From positions 25,730,001-25,794,000 of the forward strand of contig OU612072.1 of NCBI GenBank assembly GCA_914767715.1: 64,000 nt of DNA. The letters run 5' to 3'. Below are positions 37,982 to 49,080 of the stretch, piece by piece. Source of the stretch: Membranipora membranacea. Its lineage: Eukaryota > Bryozoa > Gymnolaemata > Cheilostomatida > Membraniporidae. Position numbers and translations under genes: made by a program. The notes beneath the pieces were generated by a model. It was not told the origin of the DNA. It ran no database searches and was given only the letters and a program-made list of their open reading frames with translations. Each line of letters begins with the position of its first letter. The first letter of the stretch is position 1.

Positions 37982-38633
37982 ATGGAGGGCTTTTGTATCT
38001 CGAGGTCAGAGCTCGATGAGTTGGGGGCTAAGACGCTCAGGGATATTTTGAAATCAAAGAAATTACTGGTTAGCGGCAGAAAGAAAGTGCTCATTGATAG
38101 AATTATTCAAAACTCCTCACGGTTTCAATTCGATTCCACAGGAGGTGATTTTGAAATGGCATCTCAATCTAGAATTTTTCCTGCTGCTCATAGCACTGAC
38201 CAACAAGCCAAACTATTTTCATCAGACATAGTACAAGTAAAGCAAGGCTCAATAGGCGATGCTGAAATTCAGCAACCAGCATCACAACACAATGTTAGGG
38301 GTCGGCAGCAATCTGATAGGATAAGCATGCATATTTTTCCATCCAGTGCTATTCATCAAAATAATGGAAACAATGGATGGCTTTTGAATGGTCAAGCTGT
38401 GTCATCTGGAAACTCGTTTCAGGCTAATCAACCAAAACCCAGAAGGTTTTACACTGGCTGGGAAGAAAGCATATGGAACAAGCAAAGATGATGCTTTTTA
38501 CAGAGTGCAACTGTTGATCAGTACTACTCATCTCCTGCCACTCACTTATGATTCTTTCTCAAAAGCCCATAACTCTGCTCTTAAACTTGAATACGAAAAT
38601 AAGGTTTTTACTAGATATTTGAATTGTATATAG
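37982..38633 (+). pseudogene. SAP-domain ORF, second copy
   Basis: From ATG at 37982 the frame is open to 38491: MEGFCISRSELDELGAKTLR, a SAP motif (KKLLVSGRKKVLIDRI), then a Gln/Ser/Asn-rich middle and WEESIWNKQR. One extra A after WNKQ shifts the frame. The next frame continues DDAFYRVQLLISTTH and ends LEYENKVFTRYLNCI at 38633. The left copy lacks this extra base but has stops of its own. About 50 codons present in the left copy are deleted here after GRQQSD. SAP motifs bind AT-rich DNA in nuclear proteins. Origin from a gene or a retroelement is open. Confidence 0.55.
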
Positions 38634-39067
38634 GTTTAATAATTTTTACAAATGAATAAACATTGAAAACAGCAGACTATGAACAAATAGATTTTGGCGA
38701 TGGGCAAAGTTTGCATGCCATATTTAACTGGTGAAAATCCATCAACATTCAGTTTGACATCCTAGCATAACAATAGCAGTTCAACGCCATGGCTTCTGTT
38801 TAATTAGTGACAAAATTGAAATGTTAGTTGAGATGTTGGTAAAAATACTAAAGGAAATGTTCGTTGAAATGTTATTCAAATGGTTGAAGTTGGTAAATGG
38901 CTGCAATGAAGAAATTGGAAGTGGCATTGGTTCACATCAGCAATGCAATGTGGTTACATTTTAACGTTCCAGAACAAGTGGAAAGGACCAAAAATATGCA
39001 GCAAAGTAGGAAAATTACAGAACATGAAATGAGTTGGTTAGATTCTTTGAGCCTGTCCAGTTTAGAC

Positions 39068-39941
39068 TTAAGCTGGACATGTAAACTCCTGTATCTGACA
39101 TAGCTGTGCAGCAGCCTCACTCAGGTTGTTTCTAAAATCTCTTGCTACTTTGCACCCGTCATTTTCAACACATCTAAGGCATCTTTCGGCCGCCTTAACA
39201 TTTTCACTATGGAATAAGATGAAGATTATGAGCCTTCATAGCAATTAGATATAGATTTCAAATGAAAGTGATGAATAGAATGCAATTAAGAATAAAAGTT
39301 AAACTATTTGCATCATTATGCAATCTGAGTTTCATTAATTGATGATATTTTCTCAGAGATCGACCACAACCTCACATTCCACTGGCCCAAAATTTGAAGT
39401 TTTTACTGAATTCATCTCCTTGCCCCGAAAATTTCGGTTTTGTCACCATTGATTGTGGCTACTATATACCACAGTAGTTAGCTATGCCAGTCTTAGTCAA
39501 AGTAATTACCTACTTACCAAAGAAGTTTTGGTGTGTTTTCTACTCTGATAATGCTACTCATATTCTGGGGAGCCAACATGTGATCCAAGGAATTATTTTA
39601 GGTTTGGAGGGAATTGAAACAGAACTAACCAAACCTATTGGTGATTTGGCAAGTTCAAGTTTGTGTCTTCATTTTTATAACAAAAAGATAAAATGCCGGC
39701 TTTTAATGTAATGCATATAGTACTCACAGTATGGGTACTGGATGTCAGGGGTTTTTGTTCCTGTTTCCAAAGTTGAAAGCCACAATGTAAATAGCAGCGG
39801 GTTCTTATTGTAGTGATTGAGCATGTGGTTGACCACAAAAATTTATGGGCACTTACCTTTTCTCTTCAAGCTAGCTGTGAATGATAATCCAAATAAAAAA
39901 AATCAATCAGAAATCAATAGAATAATCTTAGTAGTCGACAT
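39068..39941 (-). pseudogene. Broken duplicate of SCR gene D
   Basis: Exon 6 (39206-39068, 139 nt) and part of exon 5 (about 39570-39516) remain. A deletion then fuses exon 5 to DNA just upstream of exon 2, so exons 2-4 are lost. Exon 1 (39941-39857) has gained 6 nt and a TGA at codon 13. With no CBM14-like domain and a stopped signal peptide, this copy is dead. Confidence 0.85.
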
Positions 39942-40127
39942 TGTGCATCAACACTGAAGTTCTCTTTAGTCCAAAGAATTAGGTGCTTGCTACTCCCTGT
40001 TGCAGCCTAAAATAAATATCACAAAAATAGGCTCTGAGGTTAACATTAATCATTATATTATAATGATTAATGTTAACCTCAGAGCCTATTCACTAAAAGA
40101 GTGAAAAGTAACTACGTACCTTTAAGG

Positions 40128-42500
40128 TCATGCCTCGCTAACATTTTTTTTGGGGTTTCTCAATCCACATGATCAAAGAAGTCTTAACTCAAAATTTGGC
40201 AACGTTACGCCATGATGTGACGTCATGACGCGTCACTGAATTTCAGCAACATGTCAAAACCTATTGTCACTAACGTCCATATTGAAAGACATTGCAAGTT
40301 CTTGGAGCAAAAAATGCAGTTAATACATAAATACTACCCTTATATCATCCAGCCATAACAACAATAATGTTCAACGCTTGATTTGACTTGAAAAAAATCT
40401 GCATTCAAATTCACATACTGATAGCTAAACCATAAGTGTTGACAATGCTATAAAGAAAGTGAGCTGTGTCAATTGCTGTCCAAGGTGGAGAAATGTGATA
40501 ACCCTAGTGCTCTCACTAGCCAAGTGCTGACCAGTATTGATGAAAAAAAATGATGTGCCAGTTAGAAATTTTAAATTATCTTTCTCCTAAACTAGTCAAC
40601 TTTTTGACTAAAATGCCCCTTTGCTGTACAAAACGAGAAGTATAAATATGTGAAAACAGTACTGAGACCGAAATATTTTTCCTGCTAGGGGCATCCTGCA
40701 AAGCCTTGGTGATGACACTACGCATTTATTTTGAACCAAATAAAATTTTCGTGTGGGAAAAGGGGTATAATAAGAATGCCCATCATGCAGTTTTCCAGAT
40801 GCAGGCTGTAAACTCAATATTCTGTTTGTCAGGCTACCTTCAAATAAAATATATATTGAGTGAGCAATTGCATGGGAACTCCCTACAAACATATCCTTTT
40901 TGTATATATCCAAGTTCCGTATCAAAATCTCTACTTGAACTGAAATAAATGCCTCATGAATACAGAGGAAAATCCAACCATTTATGCTTTTTTGCCTGAT
41001 ATATTTCTGCACCAGATTTGGGGTAGTAATATAAGTCTCTAAAATCCAGTCATTTTGGTGCATTTTACAACAGTTCACAAGCTGGCTTAATAGATCCTGT
41101 CTGTTTTTATAGAACTTTCCTTCTCTAGTACTTGAAATTCATGTCAAGGCTTGTTCCTAGGATTAATTATTTAATGGATGTGAGGCGTCTGAGCCAGATG
41201 CTCCCAGTTATTGACAGCTCCTATTCTTTTGCATGGGCAGCAGTGGCTTAAATTTCATAAATTGCCATCACATACATAAGAAATTAAATTAAAGACAATT
41301 GAGGGTTTGGAAACTGCTAAACAAGGAATAGCTTCAATTAGAATGAAAAATCAAGGAAATCGGACCAGTAGTTCTCAAGTTAGTATCCTAAAACTGAATG
41401 ATGTCATCAAGGGAATTAGACCAAGGTGTCACACTGCTGTTAATTTTGTGAAACATCATGCCAATAAAAAATGTTTTATGAAAACAGCGAATTCAATAAA
41501 ATTATTCTGAGGTAGAGAGATTATTTCAAATATGAGAGCAAGCCATGAACACAATTCAAGATACAACTGATATCTATCTACTGGGACTTTGGACAGAGCC
41601 AGGGTGCAATCTCACAGTTTAGATCTGGTGGTGTCGTGTATGGCAGGTATGGTGGGTGGACTCTTCATAATGATATATTGGTGATCTTGTAATTAGTTTG
41701 AGAGTTTTTTTTCCTTTAGGTCTTAGTTAATAATTTTCTTTATAGCCGAATGGGTAACAAAAATGAAAAACTTCTTATTACAGCATCCCATATGATCTTG
41801 TAATTTAGTTTAGTTGTCTCCAGACAAGAATGAATATTGCGGGAAGCTTTATAACTAGGATAGGCATTCTGCTAGCCTGCTCCAACAGATCTAATTACTC
41901 AACCCAAATAATTACCCTAAGTGGAATCATCAATATGGCATTAGCAAGACAAACAGGCAGAGAAATTAATATAACTGAGCATCCAATACTGTCTAAAAAC
42001 ACAGGAAACTATATAAGCTGAGTTGTGGTCTACTACTGTTTTCCGTTACTAAGTACTTTATAGCTTCCTATCAATTGATCATTAGCAATAGAATGGCATA
42101 TAGAATATCAGGAGAAAGATTACCCTCCAGTCAATATCAATACTCCTGTTTGTTCGTTTGTTTGTTTGTTTGTCAAAACAGGATCAGGCCAGGACCAGGA
42201 CCAGGAACCATTAATAATATTACACAGTGTAGTTAAAGTCCATTTGTTTTGCACTGCTAGGTACTTTAGTTTCCAGTAATTCCGTTAATGAAATTGACCA
42301 AATATAATGTCAGGCTAAAAATATCAATACACATGTTGTTGAAAAAACTGCTTACATTTCATTTCCATATCCGTTACCATTACGATTATCATTTAAAAAA
42401 TTTGTGATAAAACATAACTATTGACAACTATCCAATTATGTGGAAGTTGTTATGATACATTGACACTCCCAGATGAAAGGTAATAATCTGATCCAACCTG
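40128..42500. other. Non-coding DNA, no gene recognised
   Basis: The duplicated block ends at 40127. ORFs on both strands at 40608-41078 have no recognisable motif and overlap each other. The stretch at about 40212-40236 has a TGACGTCA palindrome within GATGTGACGTCATGACG. A (TTTG)n run is at 42145-42172. Confidence 0.5.
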
Positions 42501-42502
42501 AG

Positions 42503-42512
42503 TATATAAATC
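42503..42512 (+). promoter_or_regulatory. TATA box of decayed peptide gene
   Basis: TATATAAATC, 80 bp before the donor of the non-coding first exon. The same 10 bases at the same spacing occur before the peptide genes at 48.1 and 58.3 kb. Confidence 0.65.
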
Positions 42513-42534
42513 AGAAGGACGGGTACTATGATCA

Positions 42535-42970
42535 CAAAGTTATTGTACTTCACTGCAGCATTTGCTACATACTAAAACCAGAGGTGAGTTTATATGTCGT
42601 CGATGGTGTGAGACAGACCAGGAGCAATTGGCAATGTCTGTCCAAACATTGCTTCTATGTTACTGGCATAAACAATGACAACAATTTGTTCAATATTGTA
42701 TGCCTTGTGTCCAGAAACACGGATTTTGATAATTATAATTCTTTTAAATCGTTCGACTTTACCTAGTTGAAACTTTTGATGTTGGTAAGGTGAACTGACC
42801 TGTTACTATTCTCTATCTTGTCATATCTGCAAATATAACTGTACTCAAGCATATAAATGCTGCTTTAACTAGGTCGGTTGTAGTTTCTGTTATTCCATTA
42901 CAGGTAAAAATAAGAAATGAAGATCACAATCCAAATAATTGAACAAATTTTTGTGCTGTATTATGATTGA
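42535..42970 (+). pseudogene. Decayed member of the small secreted peptide family
   Basis: A non-coding first exon ends AAAACCAGAG at 42583 with donor GTGAGT, as in the copy at 59052. The second exon starts after CAG at 42903 (GTAAAAATAAGAA, then ATG at 42917). It begins MKITI like its relatives but then diverges (QIIEQIFVLYYD) and stops at 42970. No hydrophobic leader and no last exon were found. It is probably a truncated copy; the first exon could still serve a neighbouring gene. Confidence 0.55.
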
Positions 42971-44191
42971 GAGTTACATTCCAGTTTTTTACAGATGTAT
43001 TCAATTCCTTCATAGCAGATTGTCGGTGAATAATAAAACAGAATCAGATGCCAATGTTGATATGAAAAATGAATACGCGCTATATCTATTGGTTTTCAAT
43101 TGTTAAAATGATTGGCAACATCATTGTATGGTTGAAGGACGGTTTCCTCATGCCTATAACCCTTTTTGTAACAAATGGATGGAAAGAGTTTTCGACATCC
43201 AGCTCCAAATGGCTTGCAGGCACCTTGACTATCATCTATTCATTTCCCCTGTATGCCATAACTCTGTGTCAATAAGAAATCTGGCCACTTTGTGAAACCA
43301 ACGGTTAATCTGTAAAATATTTCTCTGCTTTCCGAGCCGGCATCTCTTTCTTAATATTTTCTAGGAGGAAAAACAGCACCATTGTGTTGGATCGTAGGAT
43401 GGTTAAATTTTGCCTCCAACCCAAAGAAAAATTAAACATAACATACTCGAAACACAATGATGCTACCAACTCAACAAAGATTCTTTAACAAAACTATCAA
43501 CTAAGTGACTCAAATTATTTTAAAATGAATTTTGCGACACTACTGACTTTATTATATTCATATTGTATTGTCTAAGTTTTCAATCCAATAAAGAGAAAAA
43601 GAAGACAGATAGAAAACACTTCAAACTGATCTGTGTGATCGGCAGAATTGCAAACATTCAAAAGTGCTGAACATAAACAGTGTACAGATATCAGTGGAGC
43701 AAATACGTAAGAGAGTCAGTTTAAGTATTTTATGCAGTACCTAAATATCTTAATTGAAATCTAAAACTTCGCGCATTCATCATGTTTACTCTAGCAAAAA
43801 TTGTCTCTAGACACAAAAATCTCGGCAACCAGTACTACAACTTTGATTTTTTTCATTCTACACATATTTACAAATATTCTCTTGAAATGAAATGATGTCT
43901 CATGTAATAATTGATCATGACCTATTAAAAAATACCTGTCCGAGTAGAAAATGGAGACCATTTCCAAAAATTATACTAACGTGCAACTGGGTACTTCCCA
44001 TGGGACAATGTAGCCAAAACCTACATTTGGTTATCAATGTATGGCAAAGAACCACTCTAAAAAGTGTCTGTAGTGTTCAGTATATTGCATTGTTTTTGTA
44101 TGATTTGGATTAAGTGCAGATTGAGTGCACCCACCAGCAGCATCTGTGAAAACAATCACTAATTGGCCTGTGTAAACTGCCCAGAACTCAG

Positions 44192-46234
44192 TATATGAAT
44201 ACAGTAGATATCCACGATAATCACCAGTTGCTCAGTCGCATTCATTACAAACAGAAACCAAAGGTGAGGTTTCTTATAAAAGAAGAGTTTAAAATAAGAC
44301 ATGGATATGATGCCTAATCAATAATCTGCTAAGCTTATGAAAAGTATTGTATTGCATTTTTTTATTTTCAACCAATCTCATCTCATTTTTTGTTCAATTG
44401 CTCAAAAATAAAAAAGAGATTTATGCCCTTTTCTCTTTGCATATCGCTGTATGCATATATGGTAAGTTTAGACTCCGTTTTCCATCGAATACACCAGCCT
44501 ATCATCGAAAGACCTCAGTGAGAATTGATAATGTTTGATGAGGTGTATTATAAGTTTTTTTAGTCCAAACATCGGATACATGTCCAGAGCATGACTTCAC
44601 CTTATTGATAGGTCGGTCACATACATCACATCACATCACCTACCATAAAAATGCAGAGGTTGCCTTTGTCGATTAATATGTCTGACCATCAAATAGCTTA
44701 TCATCTTATCTTGTGTCTATTGCTACTACCAATTTATACAGTTCTGTTTAAAGATCAGGGTGTTTGCTATGGGAAGGTCAGTTACAAAGATCAGTTACAA
44801 TTTACCAGTTGCTGCCCCAACTAGCTAAGCTAACCTTAAATATTGATGTTTTTGAGCATGTCATGTTCTTACTGTGGCTCGTACCTATTCGGGGTAATAG
44901 CTACTCCATCCCAAGGAGTGGGTTTCCTTCTTGTGAAAGACTCACAATATATTGAATAAATTTCATTTGTCGTATATTTTCTCTCCTCAAACCATTTTTA
45001 TTAATAGATTTATTAAGAAAAATTAGTAATTATTAATCTGTTCGATCTGGGGTGAATCCAAAACAAAATTGGTTTTGTAATTGTCCCTCTCTTCATTATT
45101 TAGTTCATGATCCTGACCAATAAAAGTAATACCTCGGATTTATTTTGAGATGTAACTCGATTCAATCACTTTCTACAGGGATTCGGGCGTCATCATTTGT
45201 CACAGGATTCGGGAGGCCTCCCTTCAGTCTAACAGGTTTTTCGTATTTGCTCATACCAGTAAATTGCAAACAAAGTTTAATAATTGTCCTGCCATTTTCT
45301 TCTTTCAATACCTACTTTATCCTCACACAAACTTAGCATGTAGTGAATGGTGTATAGTGGAGTGTAGTGTAGCCAAGTAAACTGTAATTTATTAATTAAC
45401 TGATAATTAATGACGTTTTCAGACAAATATCAGTAGATGACAGTGACACCATATATAATTTTAAGATGCTAAACCGCTTTGAGAAAGTTTATAGGTATAG
45501 CTCAATAGCTAGTTGCAATGATGAGGGCGTTGTTGTTGTTACCAGTCCTAGATAATGAAATTGGGAGGTTGTTATCATAAGCTGCTGGTAGGAACAACGA
45601 GCGAAATTTAATAATACTATATGCCCTAATTATAATAAAAAACTGCTGATTATCATAACTCTAGGACTTTACTCAACAAAGCTTTCAATCTAGGTATTGG
45701 AAGTCAAGCAACCAGTGTGTTCCTTCATTATTCCCTTGCAAATATAGGCACCCTCCCTCATACAATTGTTTTTTCAGCTATGCCAGTTTAAATTGAGATT
45801 ATTTCATTGCAGCTAAATTTAAGAATGAAGATCACAATCATTCCATCTCTACTTGTCGTTTCAGCTTCTATCAGAGGTAGGAATGTATTCAATAAAGATT
45901 CAAGCTCAATATTATCTCTTCTCTCACTAATTTGATAATGATTTACATTGAACAATTCGTTTGCAGATTTAGAATGGCTCATCTTTTATGGTACCAACTC
46001 TGATATTATGTTTGCTATGTTGTTATGTTGTTATGGATTACTGAATCTGGTTTTAATATTGTTAAAAATATTCTAACAGACAACCAGAACATAGTGGAAA
46101 GCTTGAACAGTTGAGAATAGCTCATACTTCAGCGCTGCTTCTTTTTAGGCTGATAGTTAATTTTAATTTGTTTATTTGTAGGAGCTTCAGCAGGCAATAC
46201 ATTCACATCTCTGAGTAAAGTATATGGAAGATAA
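44192..46234 (+). CDS. Small secreted peptide gene 1
   Basis: The coding exons are 45825-45876 and 46182-46234 (stop TAA), giving 34 residues. Exon 45813-45876 starts after TTGCAG and encodes a signal peptide (MKITIIPSLLVVSASIR). A phase-1 intron with donor GTAGGA leads to the last exon, GASAGNTFTSLSKVYGR. A likely non-coding first exon ends at 44263 (AAACCAAAG, donor GTGAGG), with a TATA-like TATATGAAT at 44192, 71 bp away. That part is less certain. The gene shares structure and leader with genes at 48.1 and 58.3 kb. The mature tail is short, basic and lacks cysteine. A role as a secreted effector or host-defence peptide is only a guess. Confidence 0.65.
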
Positions 46235-46690
46235 ACTCGAATCAACTCGTGTCAACCTGGTATCAACTTATATCCAAGCCAACTGCAATAAAAAACGACT
46301 CCTCGAATATTTATTGCATAACTGTCAAATCTATGAATAATAATGTTTATCAAACATAAAAACACCACACAACAAAATATTATATATATCATAGTACATC
46401 GTGTGAATCTTTCCATCATGCAAAAACGGTAGTTCTGAAAAATACTGCAGCAAATTGGTTTGGTGTGATTATTTCAGACAGCGAAGTGATAAGGGTGTAA
46501 GATGGGAGATACAGTTCATTATCTGCTTATCTAGAACATTCAACACATTACAAGCTGTAGTCTTTGAAAACAAACCTCAGGCTGTGCTTCAACATCACTT
46601 ATCTTCAAGTAGAAACAATTTTTCTGTATCGCTGGACGCTAGTAGGTGGGATACCTGTCATACATTTTTTAAATCCTGAGCTTTAAAAAT

Positions 46691-46855
46691 ATGTGGACAT
46701 CCTGCGGTTCAGATTCACTTTCTAACATCCCGATTGTTGTTGAAAGATCACCAAATTCTGATTCAGTACATGCGCTCCATTTCGGAGCCAAGTCTGTTAA
46801 CGTTGATAAGGGAGAACTTGACATCAGAAAGGAGCCTCTAATAAACGATGCGTAA
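46691..46855 (+). CDS. Short ORF, possible last exon, not recognised
   Basis: A 54-codon frame (starts MWTSCGSDSLSNIPIVVE, ends KEPLINDA, stop TAA) with coding-like composition. The AG at about 46711-46712 could be an acceptor. The opposite strand is also open (46863-46669), so strand and reality are both uncertain. Confidence 0.25.
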   Translation: MWTSCGSDSLSNIPIVVERSPNSDSVHALHFGAKSVNVDKGELDIRKEPLINDA

Positions 46856-47814
46856 TCAAACAATGATGACCCATTTACATTTAGAAATTTTTCTCAGTAA
46901 ATATTATTTATCTTTGAAAATCATAATAGCATTCTTACTGTCAAGTTTAGTTTCCAGTTAAATTACTGTGTCACAATGTGCACCACAGCAGGTGTACCGT
47001 ATAATATTGGTTTTCTAATGACACATATGCACTACGCTAGTAAAATCTTTGTCCATTATATTACTCCCACACAAAAAAATCCCTGTATATGTAATAACAA
47101 ATTTCTAAAATGAATGCTGGACATGAACCACGGGCCATCCTGAAGGGTCCGAAACTAAGTCAGCAGAAATTGGTGCTAAGTCATGTTCCAATAAACTAAG
47201 TAAATTAAATCTCTGGGACTTTTCATATAACATCAATGTAAATGTCCTGTTTTTCAGAGGTTCGCATTATGATGGGTTAGTTATCTCAAAAATAAAAACA
47301 AATTGTCATTACATGATGTCTTTTTGTAAGATAGAAACTGGTCAGAAGTGCCGTTCCTGAACGCAAATGACTTCCCCTGGTCTTTGCTCACAATTCTTGA
47401 ACCAACTAGCTGGTAGTAAGAAAGCAGGAAGCAGTTTTACTCGATTTTGATAGAAAGTAGCTTACATCAGTTTGTGATGTACGTATTCAAGAACAATATT
47501 TGTCCTCTATTTCTGACCAGCTCACATAAGGACAATAGAGATGGGCTATCATGCAGATACACTAAATGTATTGATTTCATTCGCAAGGGCCATATTTTGT
47601 CACAGCCATTTCTGCCTATGAGAGGGGTCACACTTATTGAAGTACCTAGCTGATTATACATCCCCTGATACAGCCCCTTCTAAGATATAAATAGGGTTGG
47701 CGGTCAGAATACTAAAGTATAGTATAATAAGTCAAGATTTGAGCTTGATAAATGTGTTTATTATTATCATATGTGGTGATAAATTATTCTTTAATCATAT
47801 TGTGCGCTTTTGAT

Positions 47815-48060
47815 CCAAGTATTTATTTATATATTGAGGTTTTCTAAAAGTTTATAATTAAAGCAAATTAAAAATAACTTGACCTCACACACATTAACAT
47901 AGATACAAAAAATGACTTGAATAAAAAGACATAAGTGGTAGGGTGTTACACACTATATAGTGTGTAGGATAATGAAAGCATGGGATCATAAATTGCAAGA
48001 ATAAGATGAAAAAAGAAAAAAGAAGAAACAGAGAGTGGCAAACAAAAATACAACATTAGG
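47815..48060 (-). mobile_element. 3' end fragment of the CR1/L2-like LINE
   Basis: This is the inverted match of about 56587-56842: both contain CACACTATATAGTGTGTA or a close variant and the AAATGACTTGAATAAAAAG stretch. Only the 3' UTR is present, so it is a strongly 5'-truncated insertion. Its tail is at the low-coordinate end (TAAATAAATA on the minus strand). It lies 70 bp past the stop of peptide gene 2 in the same orientation and could supply that gene's 3' UTR. Confidence 0.8.
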
Positions 48061-48129
48061 TAGGATTAAATGATAATGATTCATGAGGCTTGGTTGATTT
48101 AGTATAAGCATCTCTTGTTGATGCAAGTA

Positions 48130-49045
48130 TTACTTCTTACCAAAGACTTTTCCTGCAGCTGTAAACAGATTACCTGCTAAAGCTCCTAAACAAATGAATA
48201 GATACAGGTGAAGTTTTAGTTGAAGAAGGAGAAGAACCACTGAATTCTGTACTATTCACAGCTAGTCAAGTTTCCCGCTTGATCTGGAAATTTGTATGAA
48301 TATTTGAGAGCAGGAGAGAAGGTGAACATTGTGACCGAGTAACCAATTTCGTTGAGCAAAGAAACATTTTTGTCACCATAAATAATTTGATAACTCAGGT
48401 TTGAAAGTCAAAGATATCAATATCCTATACCTACTTCGTTTATGAGATCGCATAAAGACTTCAAGTGTTAATCTCTTGGTGTCAGTATGTAAAGGAAGGA
48501 ACCAGTTCTAGTTGTCTTACAGCATGATTTGGCCTGACAATTAGAATCACCCAAGAAAATAGAGATGAAATCAGTATTGGATTAATTCTTACCTTGGAAA
48601 GAAGCTAGAGCGACCAGCAGAAGTGAAACAATTGTGACCTTCATTCTTTATATTCGCTGCAATAAAATGACAAAAACCTAAAGAAAACATAGATGGAGTA
48701 CAAATGCTATGTTTGAGTATGAATAGATATTCAGATGTTTACGGATGTATGTACAGTAAAACCTTGATTGAAACAGAAAATACTCATATATATTTTAGAT
48801 AGTAATAGTAACTTTATGCAATTAGGAACTTCCTCATAAAATTTAAAAGAGAAAATCATGAGATGAAGTTTGAATTTGTAAAACGGGCCAATTGCCAGGT
48901 TTTTTGTCTTTGCTCATACCGGTAAATTTCAAATAAAGTTTAATAATTGTCTTGCCATTTTCTTCTTTCAATACCTACCTAATCCTCACACAAACTTACC
49001 ACTGGTTTATGTATGTAGTAGATGCTGATGCGGAGTACAAGAACT
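48130..49045 (-). CDS. Small secreted cationic peptide gene 2
   Basis: The clearest member of the family. A non-coding exon (from about 49045 to 49000) has donor GTAAGT. The signal exon 48656-48593 starts after TTGCAG, with ATG at 48644 (MKVTIVSLLLVALASFQ) and donor GTAAGA. The last exon 48185-48130 follows TTTAG and gives GALAGNLFTAAGKVFGKK and TAA. Total 35 residues. Both introns are GT..AG and the coding intron is phase 1, as in the other members. The mature part has four Lys, no acid and no Cys, with alternating hydrophobic positions that could form an amphipathic helix. That fits linear antimicrobial-type peptides, but this is inference. It could equally be a signalling peptide. No homologue is recalled. 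Confidence 0.75.
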
Positions 49046-49070
49046 CTGTGATCAATGTGACTATCCTCCT

Positions 49071-49080
49071 GATTTATATA
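49071..49080 (-). promoter_or_regulatory. TATA box of peptide gene 2
   Basis: TATATAAATC on the minus strand, exactly 80 bp before the first donor. The following bases, with GATCACAGAGTTCTTGTACT, are also shared with the other copies. Confidence 0.75.

Noticed and set aside
40212-40236. CRE-like TGACGTCA palindrome
   Set aside because: A single 8-base site with no nearby gene start. It may be part of a transposon end.
40608-41078. 156-codon minus-strand ORF
   Set aside because: No motif, no splice context, and a competing ORF on the other strand. The length alone is not convincing in this DNA.
42145-42172. (TTTG)n run as a possible CRISPR or regulatory repeat
   Set aside because: A simple microsatellite. 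There are no spacers and the genome is eukaryotic.
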